A program made the translations under genes and the position numbers. DNA of 64,000 nt, from contig NC_035790.1 of NCBI RefSeq assembly GCF_001653235.2, positions 7,316,001 through 7,380,000 of the forward strand, written 5' to 3'. Each line of letters opens with the position of its first letter. The stretch's first letter is position 1. This document shows, one piece after another, positions 11,974-22,400 of this stretch. This DNA is from Pochonia chlamydosporia 170 (Eukaryota > Ascomycota > Sordariomycetes > Hypocreales > Clavicipitaceae). The notes below the pieces were generated by a model. That model had not been told where the DNA came from, ran no database searches, and worked only from the letters and a program-made list of their open reading frames with translations.

Positions 11974-12025
11974 GAGAGATGATCGGGACACTCATTTCGA
12001 CACTCATTTGCGCCACACACTCATT
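11974..12025 (+). repeat. Left terminal inverted repeat of MULE copy 1
   Basis: 52 bp, perfectly complementary in reverse to 14736-14787. It contains three CACTCATT-type words. Confidence 0.95.
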
Positions 12026-12119
12026 TGGGTGGGTCGTCGACCACCAATCGGCATCACTGCGGGAGAGTTTCTGTTATCTCCACGGCTGAAATTTCATGAT
12101 GTTGCTGCTGCATCTCAAT

Positions 12120-14610
12120 ATGCTCACGTCCAATACTGCCCTACGGCTTCAGCAGTCTCCTACCTATGCTACTATTGCTCCCCACCTTCGTTCGACATGG
12201 CTAAAGCACTGCTTACAGCAAGACGAGGCGTGGCTTGATATGCCGAAGACAGGTGAGGTGTTTAAGACTGCGGATGACTGTCTCCGGAGACTTAATACGT
12301 ATGGCTTCGCTGCGGGGTGCCTCTTCGTGACGTTTCGCTCAGTGAAAGGTGTGTCTGCGACCTATAAGTGCTCTCATCACTCTGAGATTACTGCAAATAA
12401 GCGAGGGCTAGATCCTCGAGTCGTGAGAGAGACAGACTCTGGCAAAGTCATTAGTAATCGTCAGAGGGATCGAAACGACGCCAGATACGGTTGCGAATTG
12501 TCCTACTTTGTGTCCTATCGCAAGATGAACAGGCATGATGATGACAAGCAGTGGATTGGGAGGTGGATTCGCGATACTCATACTGGCCATTCATTTCCAA
12601 TATCCCCATTCGCATATAGTGTCCACAAGCAATCTATCGATAACTACAAGGCTCTTCTCACTACTGCTCGCGAGTATAAGACCCAAGGTTTGGCCTATTC
12701 TGACGCTCGGAAGCTACTGAAAGAAGAGGCAACAGGGCTAGTAATAAAAAGGCGAGATTACTACAATTTAGTGAGGCTATGTCCCCAGGATATCAAGGAC
12801 CATGATGACACTATCACCGCATTGCTTCGAGCGCTAGAAGACCGCGGGTTCAAGTATCGGCTACGTACAGAAGACACGATTGAAGCCGAAGTCGTTATCG
12901 CTCGCAAACTAGTCCAAATCTTCTTCTACTGCGAGCAGGCAGTGCCTTTCGCCCAGCGATTCACCTCCAATGCAGTGCTCATTGTTGATGGCACCTTCAG
13001 AACCAATAAGCTAAAGTTTCCTCTGCTAGTTGCCGTTGGCAAGACCAATACAAATAGGACCATGCCAGTGGCCTTCTCATACGCCCCTAGCGAGTCTGCT
13101 GAGTCACTTACCTTCTTCTTTGACTGTATGCGTACAGAATTCTACTACAACGGGGTCTGCGAGCCAGCAGTAGTTATCGTCGACCACTCTTCTGGAATGA
13201 TTAGCGCGTACGATACTCACAAGGCCTTACCTCAGTCGCAGCTTCAGACTTGCTCCTGGCACGTGCAAAACGCGATGATACGTTGGTTCAGCGATCATCA
13301 GTATACGAGGGAGGATATCGACGGCGACGAGAGTAAGGGAGTAGCCGGATTAAGACAATTGATCAAGAACTATGTCTATTCCTATACATTTGAAGACCTT
13401 GAAGCGAATAGGACATTATTAATCAACTCTCTACAGCCAGAAGACCGTCAGTACATCGCCGACAACTGGCAAACAAAGGAGTCTCGATTTGTCGTCGCCT
13501 ATACCAAGCAGTATGCTAACCTTGGATGTCGAGCAAGCCAGACCGTTGAGTCTCAAAATAGGCTCATTCATCAGGTCACCCATGGCCACATGAGTATTGC
13601 AGCGTCTGCCGCAGGCATTGCCGACTGGAATCGAGACTTCTACAATGAGATGATGGAAGAGGAGGATCGGTCGACAACAGAGAAGGCTGTAGGTATTGAC
13701 CGACACGCATTCCAACTCCTTACCGGCGCAATCAGCTTATACGCAATATCCTTGGTTGACCAGCAATGGATTAAGCTCAAAAAGCTTGTTGGTGACGGTG
13801 AGAATATAGAATCCAGGCCTTGTCGATGTATTATGCGACAGCAGTGGCTTCTCCCTTGCTATCATGATCTGTGGAAAGCGTACGATACTGGAATACCCCT
13901 ACCTAGGTCACTGGTTCACCCTAGATATTGGCTTGGTGGTCACGTACACAGATCTCGAGATTGGGCGCCCTCATATGAGTCAATTACACCGCTCATCATT
14001 TCACCGAAGCGGGCCAGGGTAGAAAGCGCAGCTAGTACAGCTACGCGATGAGTTCGACGGTGAGGAGAGGGACAAATTCGAGCAGCAGCTACTTGCTCTG
14101 GCTGGTAGGGGTGAGGCAATTGCTTCTGGTTGTAGAGCAGCTGCTGCGGTTCCAATATCTGCACCGGAAGCACTACCGAATCGGCGAGCAATCGGTCGAC
14201 GCGAGGCGACAAGAACCGGACGACTACTTACTGCCTTAGAACAGCAAGAACGCGACTCACAGCGAGCACAACGTGAAGCAAACGCCCAGTCTCGAGACGA
14301 TAAGATACTATCACAGCGACGGCCAAGCCAGGGCAGTACTATCGTCGTGAATGTCGATCGGGGCGATATGCAGCTTACGGTGATAGTATCATCATCATCT
14401 GGGGCTGCTTCTGAGGCATAGGATGAAGAGACATCTCAGGCGCAGCTACAGTCTGAACCTGAATTCCCAATTCAGCAACAACTACCGTCATCTACAGCAC
14501 CTCCAGCGATCGCCAGCGAGATCAGAACAAAGCGACGGCGAGCTCAAAGTGGCTTCTACGCCGCAATGATGGATGATGATTCACAGGAGATGAAGCGAAG
14601 GAGGGGATGA
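12120..14610 (+). pseudogene. hop: Hop-like MULE transposase, frameshifted
   Basis: The frame starts at ATG 12120 (MLTSNTALRLQQSPTYATIA), matching the start of the second copy at 31790, and runs to a stop at 14051. Visible are the MULE catalytic region LIVDGTFRTNKLKFPLLVAV, the second acidic site VVIVDHSSGMISAYD, the SWHVQNAMIRW motif and a C-terminal CRCIMRQQWLLPCYHDL zinc-type motif. Compared with copy 2, an apparent 8-bp deletion near 14030 shifts the frame. Beyond it a further 130 codons of related sequence (starting QLVQLRDEFDGEERDKFEQQ) are readable, interrupted by a TAG at 14418 and ending at the natural TGA near 14608. So the C-terminal fifth is lost. The truncated 644-residue protein keeps the catalytic core, but activity is doubtful. 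Confidence 0.85.
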
Positions 14611-14735
14611 TATTGTTGGATCATATCCGCAGCTGCGCTGAAGGCGTTGATTGTAATTAATAGAATTGCGTGGGGAAGAAATAGAAGAAAAAAGGTCACT
14701 GTGCAAGCTTGCTGATCCTACTCACCACTGCCAAG

Positions 14736-14787
14736 AATGAGTGTGTGGCGCAAATGAGTGTCGAAATGAGTGTCCCGATCATCTCTC
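14736..14787 (-). repeat. Right terminal inverted repeat of MULE copy 1
   Basis: Perfect reverse complement of 11974-12025. Confidence 0.95.
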
Positions 14788-14824
14788 CAGAAGAAAGCCA
14801 TATGCACACTGTACAACTCTCGTC

Positions 14825-15279
14825 ATCTGCATGAAAAGACCGTCAGACTCTTGGATATACCCCCGGGAATGCACCGCAATCCCCTCGAGGGACACAGTAG
14901 CTATGTCTGGGCCGTCACCTGGCAAGACCCTCGCCTCCGCTTCAGCTGACAGGACTGTCCGGCTTTAAAATGCGGCCACGGGAACGCATCGCCAGACGCT
15001 CGAGGCACACGAAGCCGGGTCTGGGCCTCCTCACCCATCGCCTTCACGGCCAGCGGCAGCTGCTTGCAGACGGATTATGAATCACTGCGACTCTGCTCTA
15101 CATCCACCCCACCTGATCAATATTCTGACAAGTATCCTTCAGATCATGCTCTGTTTGTCGACTACGAGTGGATAACCCTGGACGGAAGGAGAAGTATTTG
15201 GCTTCATAGAGAGTACAGAGCTACAGCCGTTGCTCTGTATAACACTAGGATGGTCTTGGTGCATGGTCTGGTAAACTGA
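14825..15279 (+). pseudogene. Decayed WD40 tail of an NLR-like gene
   Basis: Read across frames, the sequence gives WD40-like pieces: KTVRLLDIPPGMHRNPLEGH, then LASASADRTVRL followed by a stop, then a TGTHRQTLEAH-like piece. A 71-codon open stretch (15064-15279) contains YEWITLDGRRSIWLHREYRA, which resembles the tail after the WD40 repeats of the intact receptor (CWVTWNEKRLLWLPREYRP). Stops and frame changes show it is not functional. It is probably the remnant of a second WD40 receptor on the far side of the MULE insertion. It belongs to a more diverged lineage than the repeats of the intact gene. Confidence 0.65.
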
Positions 15280-15314
15280 CATTTTTGGAGGTCAGATTTG
15301 CATGAACTATTGTA

Positions 15315-15596
15315 TTGAGGAATAAATTTTACACAGAGAAAGGTGGCAAACCGGGCTCATTTCATGCTTATCCGGATGGTAAAATTGTCTTTTCAAAAAA
15401 GAAATACGGCGAGGTTCATTTTACTCCTACAAACACTGAAGAGTCCACTCTGGCGACAGGTCTCACTTGGACCATGGATGATACGGACCAGATGGCCCTA
15501 TATTGGGACGGACAGGCTTGGCAACAAGGCCAGTGGGCTGACCAACACGGCAAATGGGTTGCGTTTTATGACGGGGTTTGGTATGTGTGGCACTAA
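15315..15596 (+). CDS. Possible small Trp-rich protein or exon
   Basis: An open frame of 93 codons ends at a TAA at 15594. It has a non-random look: many tryptophans spaced W-x6-W-x4-W, and segments such as QMALYWDGQAWQQGQWADQH and WVAFYDGVWYVWH. It has no ATG at its start (an in-frame TGA lies just upstream), so it would need a spliced 5' exon. I do not recognise the family. It may be an independent small gene or part of the broken receptor region just upstream. Confidence 0.25.
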   Translation: MRNKFYTEKGGKPGSFHAYPDGKIVFSKKKYGEVHFTPTNTEESTLATGLTWTMDDTDQMALYWDGQAWQQGQWADQHGKWVAFYDGVWYVWH

Positions 15597-16167
15597 GTAT
15601 ATTACATTGGCTTGGTATTTATGGACTTTAGTACAATAGTTTGGCCTGTGGGCACAAGACGTGGGAGCCCAGGGAGAATAGAGCGAAGTGCCCGGACTAG
15701 CTAAAAGATTTGGCAATTGATACCCGGGCATGACTCTTAGCCGTAAGTCCGTATCTTTTGGTGTAGGGTACTTGTCGACAGCGGCCGATCTTGAAGAGTT
15801 GAGATTTGATTGCATCCCGTGCAAAGATCAATCACGTCAGGCCAAATGGTATCGTCCTTCAAACGATAGAATTCTGGCCGACTGGTGTTCAAAAAATGCA
15901 CGGTGCCTCTGGTGTCAACCCTCGACGCCATGGCACTACAAGACGTGGTTGTCAAAATCGTGATATCGCAGGTGCTAGTGATATCAATCGTGCTAAAGTG
16001 CTAGAGGAATATTCCGACGCACTTAGTTACGTTGTGTGAATATGAATATGAATATCACTTCAGCGCGTGATATCACAATATGCAAGTCTGCATAATGACC
16101 AGACTAAAGGCAATTTGGCCACGGATTTCTTTCCGCAGTTGTCGATTAAGGTAGGACAGCCTGGAGT
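15597..16167. other. Intergenic, no supported gene
   Basis: Short frames only. A small GAATAT-type tandem repeat lies near 16037-16056. Confidence 0.4.
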
Positions 16168-16380
16168 TGTCGGATAAAACTGCCGCTGTTAATTGAACAA
16201 GTACACTTGGAGTAATTGCTAGATGTCATAAAATCATAGATATCAGGAGATGAGAGGCTGGCCAACCACCTGAAATTTTTATCAGAAGGCTGGTAGTTAT
16301 GCTTCTGAACTCAGATAAATGACGTGAATCCCTCTGGCAAGAGAAGGACAACGAACAAGAAAAACAATGAATTCATTATC
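16168..16380 (+). repeat. Dispersed repeat R1, copy 1 (LTR-like remnant?)
   Basis: The first 108 bp (TGTCGGATAA to CCAACCACCTGAAA) match 25841-25925, with similar word order and scattered differences. The part from TCATAAAATCATA to CCAACCACCTGAA matches the two flanks of the MITE at 34604-35239. Further on, TGAATCCCTCTGG resembles 62878-62892. The TG start and layout suggest a degraded copia-type solo LTR, but no end is proven. Confidence 0.55.
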
Positions 16381-16641
16381 AGTAATACCTGTGTACCCGA
16401 TCTTAAGTTTGGCTAACTATGACTCTCATAACGTGACAGGGGTAGCCAAACCTCGACAAGATATTATCACGGTGTAGACCAGCCATTATTCAACCAGGCT
16501 TAGTAGGCATTAACTTTTATACGTGTACCTAAGTAACTCTTACGCTGGTCTATGGAGCTAGTCACGCTAACTGGCCCGCTTTGAGTGGATCTACTCTCGA
16601 TATCGTCGGGGTGAAAGCTACGCACGTTAGATTCAAGCCAG

Positions 16642-17082
16642 TTAAAACAGGCAGGCGGCCAGAAAACCAACCGCAGTAATATGTGCCGTAATTGTCTTTA
16701 CATAATAACACCCTGGTACTTTTCGCCGCCTATTTTTTCCTATTGCCAGAGTCAAATTGCGATTTTTGGACATCACAACAGGTGTAGCCCTTTTCCCTCT
16801 CAACTTCTTAGCCTTTTTCACTCCACGTTCCTTCCTGATTTTGCCACCTCTCTCTACTTTAGCCGTCGTATTTTTGATACTTCCGTCTGTTATTAGGCCC
16901 TGTGAGAGTCGACCTACTTGGCATGCTGAGCGTGTATCTTGAGTAGATCCTGATTCTAAATGTGAAATATGACTGTCATCATGGTTATTGTCGCAGTGGT
17001 TATCGTCCTTCTTCTTGTTGTCGTCGCCAGCATTATGACAAGAAGAATCAGTCATCGCTGTATCTTCACCGCTAGTAGGCAT
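16642..17082 (-). CDS. Hypothetical charged protein
   Basis: 146 codons from an ATG at 17082. The N-terminal half is Asp/Asn/His/Lys-rich (DDNKKKDDNHCDNNHDDSHI). The centre is strongly basic (RKERGVKKAKKLRGKRA), which would suit a nuclear or nucleic-acid-binding location, and the end is hydrophobic. No domain is recognised and no neighbour suggests a role. It may be a chance open frame in a repeat-rich region. Confidence 0.25.
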   Translation of the reverse strand: MPTSGEDTAMTDSSCHNAGDDNKKKDDNHCDNNHDDSHISHLESGSTQDTRSACQVGRLSQGLITDGSIKNTTAKVERGGKIRKERGVKKAKKLRGKRATPVVMSKNRNLTLAIGKNRRRKVPGCYYVKTITAHITAVGFLAACLF

Positions 17083-18280
17083 ACGGCGAAGCTCAGGGGA
17101 TAGCGACTAACCCTGAGCACGGGAGGAGTTTGAGTTGGTCTCGAACTCCGTGTCTGAATCTTCGATATCGGGGAAATGGATTGGCTGACTGCCATAGATA
17201 CCCCGCGACCTAGTAGCAACTTGTTTGACGCGGAAAGGCATTTTATGATTGCGCAAAGAAAGCAAGGAAAAGCGTTTATCGCTGAGTAGAGAGCATTTCC
17301 GATCAAAAACCAGGGGAACGAGTTCTTTAAGTATTAGAGCACTTCCTAGGTACTCACATGTATCATAGTTCCATGCTTTCCGCGTGCTGTCTTACAATTA
17401 TGGTTGCGTAATGAAGCATGCGTCCATTTCCCACTTTAAGCAAAGTAGAATATGTCACATATATACTGTGCAACCTCTAAAGGTGATTCCATCTAGAACC
17501 TCGTCAATATTACCTCATTATGCCTTAACGCGGCTTAAGTCTGCCTTGCTTTGCTGCGAGGAGCGATACAACTTGTCCTTATTGGATTACCGGGCGGTTT
17601 CTATGCACTATCATGTACGTTGTCATCACACGGTGGAAGGAGTGCCGGATGAGCTGATCGAGCCGTCCAAATTAACAAACCATTGTACCTAACACGAGTT
17701 GGGCAGACTCTCCTCCCGCCCCCCTTTTCCTGTCCTGGGACTTGCTGTTGTGATGCCGTTGATTTGACTGCCTGGGATGTAGGATTCACATCTGCGGTGA
17801 CCAATCTAAGATAGTTTCACGTATTTGATTACGTGTCTGCATAAGATCTTCTTGGTTGACCGGCTGGATACACGCCCTCACGACGGTCCAGAGCCCCAAG
17901 CATGTCCAAAATGCAAGTCGATACTTCGTCGATAGCAAGTTCTGTCCCTCTTTGGAGAGAGGCAAGGCAGATTTGGTTATAACCACGATAGGGCCAAAGC
18001 TGTCAGTGCGGCGGTGGTGTGGTGCTCTAGGTATATGATACATCTCAACACCATATGACGAGTGCAACGCCTCTTTTGCGCAAATGTAATGCTATTCCTT
18101 CTTCAACAATCGCGTTTAGGCAGACACATGTGATCCACAATATGGGGGCCCTTTGGGCTCCCCGTAATAGGAGAGAGAAGTAGGATATCTTTGCGTATAA
18201 GAATAACCCGTACGCTCTTCATTATAGGGGTCTCACAGATCTGTGGGACCTCTTCATCAATATTTCACCTCACCGGCGCC
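17083..18280. other. Intergenic, no supported gene
   Basis: Several 60-100-codon frames on both strands without motifs. A short inverted pair GGGGGCCC / GGGCTCCCC lies near 18145-18165. Confidence 0.4.
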
Positions 18281-18616
18281 ATGCAAGCTGCAAAGACCTC
18301 AACAGACAACAAAGCTACTGCTAAGAATGTTAATCAAGTACCTTTTGCCACCGAAGAAGAATTTAATCGTTATTTCGATAATTTAGACAAGATAGCTAGT
18401 GGGGGAATTCAGTTAGCTGCTTCGACTACGAGCTCGGGGACAACAGAGAAATTAACATCACCGGAAGAATCCATTGATCAAGCCTCTCGGATTTGCTATC
18501 CAACGTCAACCACCTTATACATTGACAATGACGATCCCGGCAATTTGGCGAACTCAGAGTCCGAAGATGATCTATTGTTGTCAACCTCGAAAGGAGAAAA
18601 ATCCCCCTTCAGCTGA
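18281..18616 (+). CDS. Hypothetical acidic, Ser/Thr-rich protein
   Basis: 111 codons from the ATG at 18281 (MQAAKTSTDNKATAKNVNQ) to a TGA. The frame is open 90 bp further upstream but only from a non-ATG codon. The sequence contains ATEEEFNRYFDNLDKIASGG, a plausible amphipathic helix, then a Ser/Thr/Asp/Glu-rich, probably disordered tail. I do not recognise it. It ends 205 bp before the left LTR of the copia element. Confidence 0.3.
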   Translation: MQAAKTSTDNKATAKNVNQVPFATEEEFNRYFDNLDKIASGGIQLAASTTSSGTTEKLTSPEESIDQASRICYPTSTTLYIDNDDPGNLANSESEDDLLLSTSKGEKSPFS

Positions 18617-18820
18617 TAAATCTGTGTCAAAGGCACTCTTTTCTGGCATTCCGTTGTAGAGATATTTGCATTTGAAGATGCAAAGGGTTCAGAGGGTGTG
18701 TGGTGCGCACGCACGCCTTCGGGAGGTGGCGTTCGCAGACTTTTGGTGGGGTACTTTTATCATGCGGCACCGTTTTAAATTGCCGACAGATATCAGGGAT
18801 CGGGTTGTGGGGGACACATG

Positions 18821-18915
18821 TGTTGAACATGATACAACATCACGTGCAACGTCCAGCCTGCGCCTTCCATAAATAGCCTACGTTGGCGGCATCTCTTCCG
18901 CTGTGACGTTCAACA
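18821..18915 (+). repeat. 5' LTR (95 bp)
   Basis: Identical to 24118-24212. It has 8-bp inverted ends TGTTGAAC/GTTCAACA and a possible TATA-like ATAAATAG near 18869. Confidence 0.95.
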
Positions 18916-18928
18916 GGTTATGAGCCCT
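18916..18928 (+). promoter_or_regulatory. Primer binding site: initiator tRNA-Met half-molecule type
   Basis: GGTTATGAGCCCT lies directly after the 5' LTR. It is the exact complement of AGGGCTCATAACC, the anticodon arm and loop of fungal initiator tRNA-Met (from memory of the yeast tRNA). This is the internal, half-tRNA priming known for Drosophila copia, rather than priming from the tRNA 3' end. Confidence 0.8.
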
Positions 18929-19482
18929 CGTCAATTCCACTGACATAACCGTTGATGTGCAGTCATAACGACCTGACACTTTAACTAGTTGATCAGGCTG
19001 GCACAGCGTCTATTCATCAACCTTTCTCTTTACGCGATCATAGTGCTCATGGCCTGACGACAACTCAAAGCTTCGATCAAAAGGATGGGCACAACATAGA
19101 GGGACACTTAATCTCTGACCGAAAACTACCGACAACCTCGGCACAAAGACCATGGATATCATATTCCAGCTTCCAAACTCGAAACTGAGACTTCTGCAAA
19201 AGCTCTGGCCAACAACCAACTTCCGCTTTGACTGAACAGCGTATTGGTCCTTGATTGAAGCCATGTAGCTACCTGACGGTCCTGCTGCCGCTATTTGGAA
19301 TCTTGTAACACTACTGATACGGCCTAATGTTTGACGGCTTCAGCCTCTGTCTGACAGCTGCTGGCATCATCGACCTTGACACGGGATCCCCTGAAGATGG
19401 GTTATTTTAAACGCCCGCAGCCAGATTCAATGTTGGGATAATACTATGTTACTATCATCCTTTCTATTAACACCCACGAATT

Positions 19483-22400
19483 ATGTCAAGCAACACCAAT
19501 TACGAAATCTCGATGCCAACTACGGACAAGCTCCGTGGCATGGCCAATTGGCCTGAATGGTCAACCAAGGTCCAGCTTGCGCTAGTGTCAATGGGTCTTT
19601 GGGGCCATGTTAAAGGAGAGGTGATACGGCCAGCAGATGATGCAGCTGATTGGGTCAAGAGCGATTCTAAGGCTATATTTTTCATGATCAACAACATGAC
19701 GGAGATAACGCAGCAGAAACTAAAACAATCCGGCTGGGATGTAGACAACGCAACATCCGAAACCACTTGGAATCTGTTGAAGTCCTCTGTTACAAAGATT
19801 ACGGATGAATCCCTTGCTGAACTCTTAATGAAATTCCCACACTATAAGCGCAGGGATTTCACGACGTTCAACGCATATATTGCAAAAACACTGTGGGCTT
19901 GGGATACGATTGTCAAAGCTGGGGGCTTAGACGATAAGTTCTTAGTCATGACCTTGATGAATGGTATCAAAGACACCTATCCGGAATGGTATACCAACTG
20001 GAAGCACGATTGTGACAGAGGCAAGTTTCCAACCAAGCAGGACTTCCTACAGTTTCTGTCCGCTAAGGCGGATGACGAAGAAGCTGCTGGAGCCCCTATC
20101 AACTTATCTATGCAAACACCCAATCAGCTACCACCATTGCCGGAAGGGACCAAAGGGTCGGACCAGTGTCACATCCATGTTAACATGGCTCACACAAATG
20201 ATAACTGCTGGTCGCGACACCCAGAAAAACGACCCTCTTGGCATAAAGGCAAACGAAAAGGCAAAAATTCTGGCCGAGTCGGTAACCCAGATATCATCCA
20301 GCCGATGAACCTTGCAATTCTGGCGACCGCCTTATCATCAGATGCCGTAGTATTGGATTCCGGAGCTGCGGAACACTGCTTCAATGACCTTAAGTGGTTT
20401 ACACACATTGACTTCCACGATGAAGACAGTCGCTATGTTGGGCATAATAACGTCCCCTATGGTCGTCAAGGAATTGGAATAGTGCAGATTACGGCGAATG
20501 GGAAAACACTTATCCTGCACAACGTTGGATACTGTGCGGTTGGCGCCGCAAATATAATCGCGACGAGCATCTTGGAAAGGAGCTATGGTCTGGTTGTTAA
20601 TGGTCAAACTAAGGAACTGGTTTTTGCAAGTTCAGGGCATAAGTTATGCTCATATGCATGGAAATCAGGAATAGCTGTTCTTGACATTGGACCACAATCC
20701 AAGTCACAATGCAACTTTTCTGTTCTTCCCAATCGAGCTACAACTAAGAATGTTGATTACGGCCTAATGCACCACCGGCTAATGCATGCTGGTGTAGAGA
20801 GAACTAAACGAGCTTGCAAAGCAGCTGGGATCCAATTGAATGAGTCATCTATTAAGGAATTTCACTGCGAGGCATGTTATCTTGGCAAGGCGGATGCTAT
20901 TATTAGCCGGGCCAAGTTCGAGCCAACGGCATTTCTTAGTCATGTCTACTGGGATCTGCTACAACACACACCAATTGGATACGGAGGCTACCGTTGGTCT
21001 CTTCACGGCATAGACGGATATACTGGCTTCCAATGGATCATGTTTTTAACCAGGAAGAAACACGCGCTGCCGAAACTAAAGGAATGGAAGGGGAAGGTAG
21101 AGAAGATGAGTGGCGGGCATCAAGTTCAAGTCTTTGTCTTTGACAACGGCGGCGAGTTCAAATCAGATAAGGCTGCTGAATGGGGCACCAAGGAAGAGGT
21201 CAATATCAAGTATACAACACCTTATGCCCATGAACAGAACGGCAGAGCCGAAAAAGCTGGTAAAGACATTGCGGCAGGAGCTCGCACAACACTTATTCAG
21301 CTACAACTACCCCAAGAACTCTGGCCTCTCTTCATGGAGACCAGTGTGTACATTCACAATCTCCTACCGGCACGGCGGTACAACTGGCAGAGTCCGATCC
21401 AACGGATGTTCAAAATCATCAACCTGCCATATGAGCCAAATCTCCAGCACATCCACACATGGGGCTGTAAAGCCTACGTCACAATCCCCAAGGAAATTCA
21501 AGTCAAGAGCCAGAAAATGGCCAACAAAGCCAAGATTGGCAATCTTGTTGGCATGGAAGGTCTGCATGGCCACGTATACAAAATATGGCTTCCGGATGAG
21601 CAACGCGTCGTCCGGGCCCGTGATGTGCGCTTCCATGAGGAACCCAACAATAAAACACGCACTGAAACGACGATCGAATACGAAGCTAAACTCGTCGAGC
21701 CAGACCTTGAAGGCTCCGGAAAGATCATCTACACAGAAGTGCGGAATGGGCTAGGCACAGACCTAGGCGGAAAACAAATAGAGGAACATCATCTGGGTCC
21801 GTCTGGCACAATAACACCAGAAACACATTCAGCAGACCGGGGTTCACTGTCCCCAGATATTAGGCTGGGAACACCTCTCGAATCGCCACACAGTATGCTG
21901 TCGGATATTGATGTGGTTGAACAAATCGATGACAGCGGTGCTAGCCAAAGCCAGCATGAGCAGCTTCATCAAGACACAGGGCCAATAAGACAGGCACCTG
22001 CAGACGTGGATAAGAACCCACGATCAGAAACACCGCGGAACAACTTGCAAGAACGAACACCACCCTATACGCCGGCCCAACAATATAGGGGAGACCAAAC
22101 ACAGATTCGGAACCAGCTTGCCCAAGAAGAACAGGAGGACCTGCTACAGGAACAGCCCATACCACCTGCACGGGCAATGCATGGCACAGTTTCCGAAGAA
22201 CAGGATGTTGAAGATCCAGCATCGGAACAGCCGATGGGCCAGGGGTTAGTGTCTGATCAACACAACCATCCCAGCCATTCTTCACATCGTAGCCTGCGTA
22301 ATCAACCACGACGGGACTACTCAGACAATGGCGTTACAATTGCTGCAGGAAGAGCAGCCAAGTACATCAATCTAATATATCGAGAAGAAGACATCATACA

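Larger units (their letters stand above)
11974..14787 (+). mobile_element. Hop-like Mutator (MULE) element, copy 1
   Basis: A 2814-bp element has perfect 52-bp terminal inverted repeats (11974-12025 and 14736-14787) beginning GAGAGATGATCGGGAC. It is flanked on both sides by the 8-bp direct repeat CAGAAGAA (11966-11973 and 14788-14795), as expected for a MULE target duplication. It encodes one transposase. The element sits 240 bp downstream of the NLR gene, between that gene and a decayed WD40 fragment. Perfect inverted repeats argue that the insertion is not ancient, although the transposase frame is broken. The name Hop rests on protein length and my recollection of the Fusarium Hop family. 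Confidence 0.92.

Noticed and set aside
21110..21754. 214-codon + frame inside the copia integrase region
   Set aside because: Shadow of the gag-pol frame; it has no independent motif.
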